The notes under the pieces are model-generated. The model searched no databases. It saw nothing but the letters and a program-made list of their open reading frames with translations, and had not been told where the DNA came from. From DAIMFL01 sp964372215 (lineage in GTDB: Bacteria; Pseudomonadota; Alphaproteobacteria; Dongiales; Dongiaceae), in NCBI GenBank assembly GCA_964372215.1, contig CAYJQC010000002.1, positions 62,001 through 126,000 of the forward strand: 64,000 nt of DNA, read 5' to 3'. Both the position numbers and the translations under genes were made by a program. Numbering within the stretch: the stretch's first letter is position 1; each line of letters begins with the position of its first letter. Of this stretch, positions 1-8,349 are shown one piece after another.

Positions 1-176
1 TGGAACAGGCTGAAGGAGACGCCGCGGTTCCAGGCCAGCACCAGGTTGAAGAACGGCGTCAGCTCGATCTGCCGCGGCGGATCCATGAGCCCGAGGATCC
101 AGCCCTTGCTGAGCTGGTCGAGGGCGACCACCACCGCCGCCAGCGGCAGCGCCCGGCCATAGGCGGCGCGGTTCAA
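1..176 (-). CDS. lspA: Signal peptidase II, N-terminal part (cut by window edge)
   Basis: Lipoprotein signal peptidase, an inner-membrane aspartyl protease that removes prolipoprotein signal peptides. Only about 58 N-terminal residues lie in the window. They contain a first hydrophobic segment, the conserved DQLSK motif and the stretch FFNLVLAWNRGVSFSLF, all typical of LspA. The best start is a TTG at 176 that overlaps the ileS stop (TTGA overlap), so the two are probably co-transcribed and translationally coupled. No ATG is available in frame nearby. The catalytic aspartates lie beyond the edge. Confidence 0.85.
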   Translation of the reverse strand, partial: MNRAAYGRALPLAAVVVALDQLSKGWILGLMDPPRQIELTPFFNLVLAWNRGVSFSLF

Positions 177-3034
177 CTTGCGGCCGCGGCGCCGGCTTCC
201 GCCGCGCCCAGCGTGTCGGCGCAGCGGCCGCAGATGCCGTCATGGCCGCCATGGCGGCCGACTTCGGGCAGCACCCGCCAGCAGCGCTCGCACTTGTCGC
301 CTTCGGCGGCGGTGACGAGCACGCCGATGTCGGGGGCGTCGGGCAGGGTGAAGGCGCCCGCCGGCACCGGCCCCTCGACCAGGGTCGCGGCCGAGGTGAT
401 GGCGATCTCGGCGAGATCGAGACCATGCAGGGCGGCAACGTGCTCGGCCGAGGCGTGCACCACCGGGTGGGCCTGCAGGCTGGAGCCGATGCGCTTCTCG
501 GCACGCTCGATCTCGAGCGCGCCGGTGACCGCCCGCCGCAGGTCGCGGATGCGGACCCACTTCGCCGCCAGGGCGGCGTCGCGCCAGGAGGCCGGCACCT
601 CGGGGAAGACCCGCAGATGGACGCTGTCCTCGCCCGCGGTCCATGGCCGGTGGGCCCACGCCTCCTCGGCGGTGAAGCACAGCACCGGCGCCAGCCAGGC
701 GGTCAGATGGGACAGCACCTCGCACAGCACCGTGCGTACGGCGCGCCGGCGAAGGTCCGAGGCAGCATCGCAGTACAGCGAGTCCTTGCGGATGTCGAAG
801 TAGAACGCCGAGAGATCGTTGGCGCAGAAATTGTGCAGCTCGGTGTTGATGCCGTGCAGGTCGAAGCTGTCGGCGGCGGCGCGCACCTTGCCGTCGAGCT
901 CGGCCAGGCGGTGCAGCACCCAGCGCTCCAGCTCGGGCATCTGCGACACCGCCACCCGTTCCGACTCGCTCCAACCGTCGAGCGCGCCGAGCACGTAGCG
1001 GAAGGTGTTGCGCAGGCGGCGGTAGTGATCGGCCACCAGCTTCAGCGCCTCGGGCCCGATGCGCTGGTCCTCGGTATAGTCGCAGCCGATGGCGACCCAC
1101 AGGCGCAGGATGTCGGCGCCGTACTGCTTCATCACCTCCTGCGGCGCCACCACGTTGCCCAGCGACTTCGACATCTTGCGGCCCTGCTCGTCCATGGTGA
1201 AGCCATGGGTGATGACCGCCTTGTAGGGCGCCCGGCCGCGCGTGCCGCAGGATTCGAGCAGCGACGAATGGAACCAGCCGCGATGCTGGTCGGAGCCTTC
1301 GAGATAGACGTCGGCCGGCCAGGCTAGGTCGGCGTCCTGGCGCGGCTCCAGCACGAAGGCGTGGGTCGAGCCGGAATCGAACCAGACGTCGACGATGTCG
1401 GTGACCTGCTCGTAATCCTCGACCGCATGGTCGGTGCCGAGGAAGCGCTCCGGCGGGCTGGCGAACCAGGCATCGGCGCCGTCCTGCTCGAACGCCGCGG
1501 CGATGCGGTCGACCACCTTCTGGTCGCGCAGCGGTTCGTCGGTCTTGCGGTCGACGAAGACGGCGATCGGCACGCCCCAGGCGCGCTGCCGCGAGATGAC
1601 CCAGTCCGGCCGACTCTTGATCATCGCGTGGAGCCGGTTGCGCCCCTGCGGCGGCACGAAGCGGGTGTCGTCGATGGCGGCGAGCGCCGTCTTGCGCAGA
1701 TCGTTGGTCTCCATGGAGATGAACCACTGCGCGGTGTTGCGGAAGATGAGCGGCGCCTTGGAGCGCCAGGAATGGGGATAGGAATGGGTGAGCTTGCCCT
1801 TGGCCAGCAGATTGCCGGACTCGGCCAGCGCGGCGATGACGGCGCCGTCGGCGTCGCCCTTCTTGCCGGCCAGCGTCAGCACCCGCTTGCCGGCGAACAG
1901 CGGCACATGATCGTAGTAACTGCCGTCCTCCGACACCGTCTGCGGCACCTCGATGCCATGGGCGGTGCCGAGCTCCCAGTCGTCGGCGCCGTGGCCTGGC
2001 GCGATATGCACGAAGCCGGTGCCCTGGTCGGTCGTAACGAAGTCACCAGCAAACAGTGCTACGTCAAAGTCGTAGCCTTTGCCCCGCAGAGGATGTGCAC
2101 AGACGGTGCCTGCAAGATGTTTGCCATGGACGTGCGCCAGGGTAGCGCCATCTACAATGCCGGTGTCTTGGAGAAACTCTGACATGCGATCCGACGCCAC
2201 CAGAAAACGCTCTCCAATCCGGGCACCACTTCCTTCGGCAACCGCTTTTACCTCGCACAAGTCGTATCGGATGTCAGCGCCATAGGCGATCGCGCGGTTA
2301 CCGGGAATAGTCCAGGGCGTTGTCGTCCAGATGATGACACTTGCGCCCTTGAACTCCGGCCGCGACGGCGTCACCACGGGGAAGCGCGCCCAGATGGTGG
2401 TGGAGACATGGTCCTGGTACTCGACCTCCGCCTCGGCCAGCGCGGTCTTCTCGACCACCGACCACATCACCGGCTTCGAGCCCTTGTACAGGCCGCCGTT
2501 CATCAGGAACTTGCCGATCTCGCGCACGATCTGCGCCTCGGCCGAGAACGCCATGGTGGTGTAGGGATTGTCCCAGTCGCCCTCGACGCCGAGCCGCTTG
2601 AACTCGGCGCGCTGGACGTCGATCCAGTGCTGGGCGTAGTCGCGGCATTCCTGGCGGAATTCGTTGATCGGCACCGCGTCCTTGTCCTTGCCGGCCTCGC
2701 GGTACTTCTTCTCGATGTTCCACTCGATCGGCAGGCCGTGGCAGTCCCAGCCCGGCACGTAGTTGGCGTCCTTGCCGAGCATCTGCTGCGAGCGGTTGAC
2801 CACGTCCTTCAGGATCTTGTTGAGCGCGGTGCCGATATGGATGTTGCCGTTGGCGTAGGGCGGACCGTCATGGAGGATGAATTTCGGCCGGCCCTTGGAG
2901 GCCGCGCGCATCCTCTTGTAGAGCCCCATCTCCTGCCAGCGCTGGAGCATCTCCGGCTCGCGCGTCGGCAGGTTGGCGCGCATCGGGAACTCGGTCTTCG
3001 GCAGGAAGACGGTCGGCTTGTAATCCACGCTCAT
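173..3034 (-). CDS. ileS: Isoleucyl-tRNA synthetase
   Basis: Charges tRNA-Ile with isoleucine in the cytoplasm. It is a 953-residue class I synthetase. The HIGH-type motif is at residues 66-69 (HIGT in PYANGNIHIGT), the KMSKS loop is near residue 620, and the C-terminus has a Cys4 zinc site (CERCW and CGRC). The CP1 editing domain lies between the two catalytic motifs. It sits between ribF and lspA, the usual alphaproteobacterial order. Odd: a stretch at about 2030-2310, coding for part of the editing domain, falls to about 56 % GC while both sides are near 70 %, although the frame stays open. Confidence 0.97.
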   Translation of the reverse strand: MSVDYKPTVFLPKTEFPMRANLPTREPEMLQRWQEMGLYKRMRAASKGRPKFILHDGPPYANGNIHIGTALNKILKDVVNRSQQMLGKDANYVPGWDCHGLPIEWNIEKKYREAGKDKDAVPINEFRQECRDYAQHWIDVQRAEFKRLGVEGDWDNPYTTMAFSAEAQIVREIGKFLMNGGLYKGSKPVMWSVVEKTALAEAEVEYQDHVSTTIWARFPVVTPSRPEFKGASVIIWTTTPWTIPGNRAIAYGADIRYDLCEVKAVAEGSGARIGERFLVASDRMSEFLQDTGIVDGATLAHVHGKHLAGTVCAHPLRGKGYDFDVALFAGDFVTTDQGTGFVHIAPGHGADDWELGTAHGIEVPQTVSEDGSYYDHVPLFAGKRVLTLAGKKGDADGAVIAALAESGNLLAKGKLTHSYPHSWRSKAPLIFRNTAQWFISMETNDLRKTALAAIDDTRFVPPQGRNRLHAMIKSRPDWVISRQRAWGVPIAVFVDRKTDEPLRDQKVVDRIAAAFEQDGADAWFASPPERFLGTDHAVEDYEQVTDIVDVWFDSGSTHAFVLEPRQDADLAWPADVYLEGSDQHRGWFHSSLLESCGTRGRAPYKAVITHGFTMDEQGRKMSKSLGNVVAPQEVMKQYGADILRLWVAIGCDYTEDQRIGPEALKLVADHYRRLRNTFRYVLGALDGWSESERVAVSQMPELERWVLHRLAELDGKVRAAADSFDLHGINTELHNFCANDLSAFYFDIRKDSLYCDAASDLRRRAVRTVLCEVLSHLTAWLAPVLCFTAEEAWAHRPWTAGEDSVHLRVFPEVPASWRDAALAAKWVRIRDLRRAVTGALEIERAEKRIGSSLQAHPVVHASAEHVAALHGLDLAEIAITSAATLVEGPVPAGAFTLPDAPDIGVLVTAAEGDKCERCWRVLPEVGRHGGHDGICGRCADTLGAAEAGAAAAS

Positions 3035-3075
3035 CTCAACTCATCAGTTCATGTTCTGCAGGCGCCGCGATAGGC

Positions 3076-3131
3076 CCTCATGGTTCGAGAGGCTCCTCAT
3101 GAGGACCTCATCCTGAGCCTGTCGAAGGATG
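3076..3131. repeat. Intergenic palindromic repeat (two hairpins)
   Basis: Two adjacent inverted repeats lie between ribF and ileS. The first pairs CCTCATG (3076-3082) with CATGAGG (3098-3104). The second pairs CATCCT (3109-3114) with AGGATG (3126-3131) around the 11-nt core GAGCCTGTCGA. The same core and architecture recur at 6534-6562, which marks a dispersed repeat family. It may also act on ribF-ileS read-through. Confidence 0.6.
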
Positions 3132-3157
3132 GGCCCCGCGCCTCTCCCACGGAAATA

Positions 3158-4201
3158 CTAGCCGCGGCGCGGACCGAGCGCCCGCTCATAGACGCCGCCC
3201 GGCGCCGCCACCGGCTCGGGCCGCGACATCAGCCTCGGCACGCTGCCGGGCAGCGGCCCGTCATGGCCGGCGAGCAGCGCGCGCGCCTGGCGGCAATCGT
3301 CGGCGATTTGTGCCGTCAAAGCCGTGAGGTCGTCAAACTTCTTCTCCGGCCTGAGATAGTCGATCAGCGCGACCCGCAAGTGCCGGCCATAGAGGTCGGC
3401 GGCAAAATCGAACAGATGGACCTCGAACTGCAGCCGGGTGCCGCCGACGCTCGGCCGCGTGCCGAGGCTGGCGACGCCGTCGTGCCAGACCGTGCCGCGG
3501 CCCTCGTCGATGCCGGCCTTGACCGCGTAGATGCCCTGCGCCGGCAGCAGATACTCGCCGAGCGCCACGTTGGCGGTGGGATAGCCGAGCTTGCGGCCGA
3601 GCGCCTCGCCATGCTCGACCCGGCCCTCGATCTCCCAGGGCCGGCCGAGCAGCTGCCCGGCGGCGAGCGGCCGGCCGGCCGCGAGATGCGCGCGCACCCT
3701 GGTCGAGGAGAACACCTCGCCGCCGTCGGTCGCGGCCGGCGACAGCGCGGTCACGCCGAAGCCGTAGGAGACCCCGAGATCGGCGAGCAGGGCGGCGTTG
3801 CCGCGGCGCCCGGCGCCAAACACGAAGTCGTAGCCGACCACCACATGGGCCGCCTGCAGCCCCTCGCCCAGCACCTCGACCACGAAGGCTTCGGCGCTCT
3901 TGCCGGCCAGCTCGGCGTCGAAATGCAGTACGAACAGGTAGTCGACGCCGATCGCCTCGAGATGGCGGACCCGGATGCGGAACGGCGTCAGGCGGAAGGA
4001 CGGCTTGCCCGGCGCGAAGAACTCGCGCGGATGCGGCTCGAAGGTGAGCACCGCCAGGCTGGTGCCGAGCTCGCCGGCGCGGCGCGCCGCGGCGCCGATC
4101 ACCGCCTGATGGCCGCGATGCACGCCGTCGAAATTGCCGAGCGCCACCACCGCGCCGCGCGCCTCGACCGGTACCTCGGTGTGATGTCGAAACAGCCGCA
4201 T
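3158..4201 (-). CDS. ribF: Bifunctional riboflavin kinase / FAD synthetase
   Basis: Converts riboflavin to FMN and then FAD. The N-terminal nucleotidyltransferase domain shows GNFDGVHRGHQ near residue 20. The C-terminal flavokinase domain shows GYPTANV and the final LRPEKKFDDLTALTAQI segment. From the ATG at 4201 the product is 347 residues, normal for the family. An in-frame start ten codons upstream (4231) is possible, but the family usually begins just before this Met-Arg-Leu segment. It lies upstream of ileS on the same strand, separated by about 120 bp that hold a palindromic repeat. Confidence 0.95.
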   Translation of the reverse strand: MRLFRHHTEVPVEARGAVVALGNFDGVHRGHQAVIGAAARRAGELGTSLAVLTFEPHPREFFAPGKPSFRLTPFRIRVRHLEAIGVDYLFVLHFDAELAGKSAEAFVVEVLGEGLQAAHVVVGYDFVFGAGRRGNAALLADLGVSYGFGVTALSPAATDGGEVFSSTRVRAHLAAGRPLAAGQLLGRPWEIEGRVEHGEALGRKLGYPTANVALGEYLLPAQGIYAVKAGIDEGRGTVWHDGVASLGTRPSVGGTRLQFEVHLFDFAADLYGRHLRVALIDYLRPEKKFDDLTALTAQIADDCRQARALLAGHDGPLPGSVPRLMSRPEPVAAPGGVYERALGPRRG

Positions 4202-4348
4202 GGCGATCCTGTCGTGCCCCCGGCCTGTCATGCCCCGGCGCGCCGGCGGCGCGGGAAACCCACGGCGACGCCCGGCGCCACGCCCGCAAGGCGGCAGACT
4301 TTATCGGGTGGGGCCGGCGCTGGGTAGGGCGTTGCCGCCGGCCGGGCG

Positions 4349-4798
4349 CTACTCGGCCGCCGCCTTGACGGCGGGCCGGCGCGGCACCATCAGCACCGCC
4401 TCGCCCTCGATCACCGACTTGCCGGCGACCGAGCAGGCGGTATCGACGGTGACCCGGCCACGCGCCAAGTCGACCGACTTGACGGTGACCTTGGCCTTCA
4501 CCGTGTCGCCGGGCCGGACCGGCGCCTTGAACTTCAGGTTCTGGCTGAGATAGACGCAGCCCGGTCCCGGCAGCTTGGTGCCGAGCACGGTGGAAATGAA
4601 GCTGGCGGTCAGCATGCCGTGGGCCACGCGCCCATGGAACATCGTGGTCTTGGCGTAGTCCTGGTCGAGATGGACCGGGTTGACGTCGCCGGAGACACCG
4701 GCGAACAGCACCAGATCGGCGTCGGTCACGGTCTTGGTGTAGATCGCCGACATGCCCTCTTTCAGGTCTTCCAGGCAGTAGCCGCTCAGCTCGTCCAT
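4349..4798 (-). CDS. MaoC-family (R)-specific enoyl-CoA hydratase
   Basis: A 149-residue single hot-dog domain of the MaoC/PhaJ type, expected to hydrate trans-2-enoyl-CoA to (R)-3-hydroxyacyl-CoA. The catalytic Asp/His pair is visible in SGDVNPVHLD (about residues 36-45), followed by HGMLTASF. Such proteins link beta-oxidation to polyhydroxyalkanoate or other acyl-CoA pathways. No pha genes are in the window, so the exact pathway is unknown. It has its own upstream promoter and is followed about 150 bp later by ribF. Confidence 0.85.
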   Translation of the reverse strand: MDELSGYCLEDLKEGMSAIYTKTVTDADLVLFAGVSGDVNPVHLDQDYAKTTMFHGRVAHGMLTASFISTVLGTKLPGPGCVYLSQNLKFKAPVRPGDTVKAKVTVKSVDLARGRVTVDTACSVAGKSVIEGEAVLMVPRRPAVKAAAE

Positions 4799-4898
4799 CG
4801 CCCCGCTTCCTTCCCCAGTCCTGTCACAGCCCGCTTACCCGGGCTGGCGACGGCGGCTGCACCGCGGCGCCCCAGCGGTCGAGCCTTTGTTGCGCTGC

Positions 4899-4927
4899 AA
4901 TATAGCGCCTGCAACAGGGCGGGACAA
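4899..4927 (-). promoter_or_regulatory. Predicted sigma-70 promoter of the MaoC gene
   Basis: On the minus strand, -35 TTGTCC (4922-4927) and -10 TATATT (4899-4904) are separated by exactly 17 bp. Transcription would begin near 4892, about 95 nt before the MaoC start. The surrounding bases are less GC-rich than the genes. Confidence 0.55.
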
Positions 4928-5000
4928 GCGATGCAATGCGACCCGCCAGCGGAATCGGCGCACCTATCCGTCTGGAACAAATCAAGAATATCGGGAGTTC

Positions 5001-5017
5001 CGCGGGAGTTTCCCGCG
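5001..5017 (-). terminator. Hairpin after amidase gene
   Basis: Perfect 7-bp stem CGCGGGA / TCCCGCG with a 3-nt loop, starting 2 nt after the amidase stop on the minus strand. It is not followed by a clear T-run, so intrinsic termination is only a possibility. Confidence 0.35.
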
Positions 5018-5018
5018 A

Positions 5019-6446
5019 TCAGGGCCGTGGATCGATGGGGAGTTTCCCGGCCAGCCCGGCCATGTCCTCGAACGCCGCCGCCGCCGCCAGCAGCGCCGCC
5101 TCGCCGCGCGGCCGGCCGATCATCTGCAGCCCGACCGGCCGGCCGTCGGCGGTGAAGCCGCAGGGCAGCGAGATGGCGGGGAGGCCGCACATCGTGGCCA
5201 GGAACGACATGCGCAGCCACGCGACGTAGTCGTCGAAGGCGACCCCTTCGATCTCGCGCACCCAGCGGGTCTTGACGTCGAACGGCGGCACCGCGGCGGC
5301 CGGGCACAGCAGCAGGTCGTGGTCGCGGAAGAACCGGGTCATTTCCTGGAACAGCTTGCCTCGGCCGCGCTCGGCGGCGCCGATCGCGTCGGCGTCGAGC
5401 TTCAGCCCGGCCTCGATGTTCCAGACGATGTCGGGTTTCAGCATGTCGCGCTTGGTGTCGTAGAGCGGCTTCATCGAGGCGACGAAGCCGGCGGCGCGCA
5501 GGGTCTGGAAGATCGCCGGCGCCGCGCCGATGTCGAGCTTCGGCTGGTCCACCACCACCCCGGCGGCGGCGAGGCGTCCGGCCGCGCCGGCGACGATCGC
5601 CTGCACCTCGCGGTCGACCGGCGGCACGCCGAGATCGGTCGAGAGGCCGACCCGAAGCGGCCGGCGCCGGGTCGCCGCCGCCGCCCGGAAGCTGATGTCG
5701 GGCGCCGGCAGGGACAGCGGGTCCTCGACGCTCCAGCCGACCATGGCGTCGAGCATCAGGGCCGCGTCGTCGACATTGCGCGCCATCGGCCCCTCGACCC
5801 CGAAGGGACCGAACGGCAGTTCGCCGGGACCGCTCGCCACCCGTCCCGGGCTGGGGCGCAAGCCGACCACGCCGCAGAAGCTCGCCGGGGTGCGCAAGGA
5901 GCCGCCCATGTCCGAGCCGGTGGCCAGCCAGACCTGGCCGGCGGCGAGCGCCGCGGCCGAACCGCCGGACGAGCCGCCGGCGGTGAGCGCGGTGTTCCAC
6001 GGCGTCACGGTCTCGCCGTAGACCTCGTTGAAGGTATTGCCGCCGGCGCCGAACTCCGGCGAGTTCGACATGCCCAGGACGATGCCGCCGTTCGCTTCCA
6101 GCGTCTCCACCATGATGTCGGAGCGCGCCGGCAGGTTGTCCCGGAAGATCGGCGAGCCGTGGCTGGTGACGACCCCGGCGACCTCGTTCAGGTCCTTGAC
6201 CGCGAAGGGCAGGCCGGCGAGCAGGCCGATGCCGGCATCGCCGTCGAATTCCTGCGCCATGATGCGCCGGGCCGCGTCGCGCGCCCGCTCGGGGCACAGC
6301 ATCGGCATGGCGTTGATCCGCGGGTTGGTCTCGGCGATGCGGGCGAGCGCGGCGTCGACCAGCTCGAGCGGCGCGACCTCGCGGGCGCGCAGGCGCGCGA
6401 CCGCCTGGGTCGCGGTCAAGGCGATCAGCTCACGATGATTGGACAC
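5019..6446 (-). CDS. Amidase, amidase-signature family
   Basis: A 475-residue amidase-signature hydrolase that should cleave an unidentified amide. The Ser-cisSer-Lys triad is recognisable: Lys in LPFAVKDLNE (about residue 84), the glycine/serine-rich GGSSGGSAAALAAG, and the nucleophile region GSDMGGSLRTPASF. The C-terminus has the usual LPCGFTADGRPVGLQMIG block. It is not necessarily GatA, because no gatB or gatC is adjacent. The next gene upstream on this strand is an MttB-like methyltransferase, separated by repeats. Substrate unknown. Confidence 0.88.
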   Translation of the reverse strand: MSNHRELIALTATQAVARLRAREVAPLELVDAALARIAETNPRINAMPMLCPERARDAARRIMAQEFDGDAGIGLLAGLPFAVKDLNEVAGVVTSHGSPIFRDNLPARSDIMVETLEANGGIVLGMSNSPEFGAGGNTFNEVYGETVTPWNTALTAGGSSGGSAAALAAGQVWLATGSDMGGSLRTPASFCGVVGLRPSPGRVASGPGELPFGPFGVEGPMARNVDDAALMLDAMVGWSVEDPLSLPAPDISFRAAAATRRRPLRVGLSTDLGVPPVDREVQAIVAGAAGRLAAAGVVVDQPKLDIGAAPAIFQTLRAAGFVASMKPLYDTKRDMLKPDIVWNIEAGLKLDADAIGAAERGRGKLFQEMTRFFRDHDLLLCPAAAVPPFDVKTRWVREIEGVAFDDYVAWLRMSFLATMCGLPAISLPCGFTADGRPVGLQMIGRPRGEAALLAAAAAFEDMAGLAGKLPIDPRP

Positions 6447-6464
6447 GCGGCTCCCCCGTCAGGC

Positions 6465-6562
6465 TCATGCTTCGACAAGCTCATGCTTCGACAAGCTCAG
6501 CATGAGGACCGGGTCGGGGGCAACAGAGGTTCGCCTCGTCCTGAGCCTGTCGAAGGACGAGG
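6465..6562. repeat. Intergenic palindromic and direct repeats
   Basis: A 16-bp direct repeat (TCATGCTTCGACAAGC) occurs at 6465-6480 and 6481-6496. An inverted repeat pairs CTCATGCT (6480-6487) with AGCATGAG (6499-6506). A second perfect hairpin pairs CCTCGTCCT (6534-6542) with AGGACGAGG (6554-6562) around GAGCCTGTCGA, the same core as at 3115-3125. It lies between the amidase and the MttB-like gene. Confidence 0.65.
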
Positions 6563-6579
6563 TGCGCGCCGGGCCGTGG

Positions 6580-8133
6580 CTAGCCCTCGACGCCGCCCTC
6601 GCGCTTGCGGCGCTCGACGAAATCGGTCACCGCCTCGGCGCAGGCCGGATCGAGCGGCGGCGGCTGGTACTCGGCCAGGAGCTGCTTCCAGATCGCGTTC
6701 GCCCGCTGGGTCGCGTCCTTGGCGCCGGCCTCGCGCCAGGTCTCGAAGTTGCGCCAGTCGGAGACCATCGGGGCGTAGAACGCGGTCTCGTAGCGCGCCA
6801 GGGTGTGCGCCGCGCCGAAGAAATGCCCGCCCGGCCCGACCTCGGCGATGGCGTCGAGCGCCAGGGTGTCGTCGTCGACCACGATCGGCTGCAGGAACTC
6901 CGACATCATCTGCAGCAGCTCGGCATCGACGATCATCTTCTCGTAGGACGCCACCAGCCCGCCCTCCATCCAGCCCGCCCCGTGCTTCACCAGATTGGCG
7001 TGGCCGAGGATGGCGCCCCACAGCGACATCTCCGATTCATAGGCGGCCTGGGCGTCGACCGAGTTGGCGGCGCAGGCGTTGGACGAGCGGTAGGGCAGGT
7101 TGTAGCGCCGGGCGAGCTGGCCGCCGGCGATGGCGGCGCGGGTGTATTCCGGGGTGCCGAAGGCCGGCGCCCCGGTCTTCATGTCGACGTTCGAGGTGAA
7201 GCCGCCATAGAGCACCGGCGCGCCGGCGCGCACCATCTGGGTGAAGGCGATCACCGCCAGCGCCTCGGCGTTCTGCTGGGCGAGCGCGCCGGCCAGGGTC
7301 GCCGGCGACATCGCGCCCGACAGGGTGAAGGGCGTGATGATCGATACCTGCCCGGCCTCGGCCATCGCCATCAGCCCGGCGATCATGGCGCCATCGACCC
7401 GCAGCGGCGAATTGGTGTTGATGACGCTCAGCAGTCCCGGCTTTTGCATCAGCTCGTCGCGCGTGATGCCGCGGGCGCGGGCGTTCATCTCGATGCCGTC
7501 CTCGATCCGCACCGCGCCGATCGCCGAGGGCTGCCACACCTTGTCGGTGAGCGTGATGAAGGACTGGTAGGCGTCGAGATGGCGGGTCGGCGGCGGCAGG
7601 TCGATCGGCTCGACCGGATAGCCGCTGGCGAGATGGATGATGTCGAGGCTCTGGGCCAGGCGCAGCAGGTTCTGGAAATCGACGTAGTTGCCGGGCCGCC
7701 GGCCGCCGTCGAGATCGGACACGTTGGGTGCGCTCGACACCGAGCTGAACGCCACATGCGCGCCACCGATGACGATGTCGTGGGCCGGGTTGCGGGCGTG
7801 CAGGGTGAACTGCGGCGGCGCCTTGGCGACCCACTCCAGCACCATGGCGCGGTCGAAGCGCACCCGGCTGTTGGCGCGGTCGACGCGGGCGCCGTTCGAT
7901 TCGAGGATGTCGAGCGCCCGGGGGCTCAGGAATTCGAGGCCGAAGGTTTCCAGGATCCGCATGGACGCGTCGTGGATCGCGTCCATGCCGTCGGGTGTCA
8001 GCACCTCGACCGCGGCGTAGCGATTGACCGGCTGGCGCCAGGGTAGCTGCTTGATGCCGCCGCTGACGCGGCGCGGCTTGGACCGCCGCCCGCCCTCGCC
8101 CTCCGCCCGTGCCCGCTGGCCCCGTTCCGTCAC
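6580..8133 (-). CDS. Trimethylamine methyltransferase family (MttB-like) protein
   Basis: A 517-residue member of the MttB superfamily, whose members transfer a methyl group from a quaternary or tertiary amine to a corrinoid protein. The frame contains no internal amber codon, so this is the non-pyrrolysine branch (MtgB-like enzymes act on glycine betaine or related compounds). Recognisable segments are GGIKQLPWRQPVNRYA near the N-terminus and ITPFTLSGAMSPATLAGAL mid-protein. The GTG start at 8133 was chosen for its GAGGAG Shine-Dalgarno 7 nt upstream. A longer frame to 8364 exists but lacks such support. No corrinoid protein or reductive activase is nearby. Substrate unknown. Confidence 0.85.
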   Translation of the reverse strand: MTERGQRARAEGEGGRRSKPRRVSGGIKQLPWRQPVNRYAAVEVLTPDGMDAIHDASMRILETFGLEFLSPRALDILESNGARVDRANSRVRFDRAMVLEWVAKAPPQFTLHARNPAHDIVIGGAHVAFSSVSSAPNVSDLDGGRRPGNYVDFQNLLRLAQSLDIIHLASGYPVEPIDLPPPTRHLDAYQSFITLTDKVWQPSAIGAVRIEDGIEMNARARGITRDELMQKPGLLSVINTNSPLRVDGAMIAGLMAMAEAGQVSIITPFTLSGAMSPATLAGALAQQNAEALAVIAFTQMVRAGAPVLYGGFTSNVDMKTGAPAFGTPEYTRAAIAGGQLARRYNLPYRSSNACAANSVDAQAAYESEMSLWGAILGHANLVKHGAGWMEGGLVASYEKMIVDAELLQMMSEFLQPIVVDDDTLALDAIAEVGPGGHFFGAAHTLARYETAFYAPMVSDWRNFETWREAGAKDATQRANAIWKQLLAEYQPPPLDPACAEAVTDFVERRKREGGVEG

Positions 8134-8273
8134 CGGATCACTCCTCGCGCCCGTTCGATGATCGCTCGACCTTCGGCCCTGGGGTCCGCGCCCGCTGGTC
8201 GCTGCCCGACCCTCGCCGTCGCGGATACGACCGGAAATGGCAATGCTCGTTGTCGCATCACCCGCCTGCGCCC

Positions 8274-8301
8274 TTGCTTCCACCCCGCGCTGTGCTATCG
8301 C
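8274..8301 (+). promoter_or_regulatory. Possible promoter of MFS gene
   Basis: TTGCTT (8274-8279), 16 bp, TATCGC (8296-8301). It lies about 45 bp ahead of the MFS start, in the divergent region between the MttB-like and MFS genes. Confidence 0.35.
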
Positions 8302-8349
8302 TGACGCCGTCGTCCGCCACACCCGGTTCCCCGCCCGTCCCCGCTCGCG

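Noticed and set aside
6439..8046. 535-codon open frame on the plus strand opposite the MttB-like gene
   Set aside because: It mirrors the real gene: at this GC content the antisense frame stays open by chance. It is rich in Arg, Gly, Ala and His and has no family motif. The same holds for the other long antisense frames, for example opposite ileS, deoA and trkH.
6580..8133. Pyrrolysine-containing MttB
   Set aside because: The reading frame has no in-frame TAG, and no pyl genes are seen.
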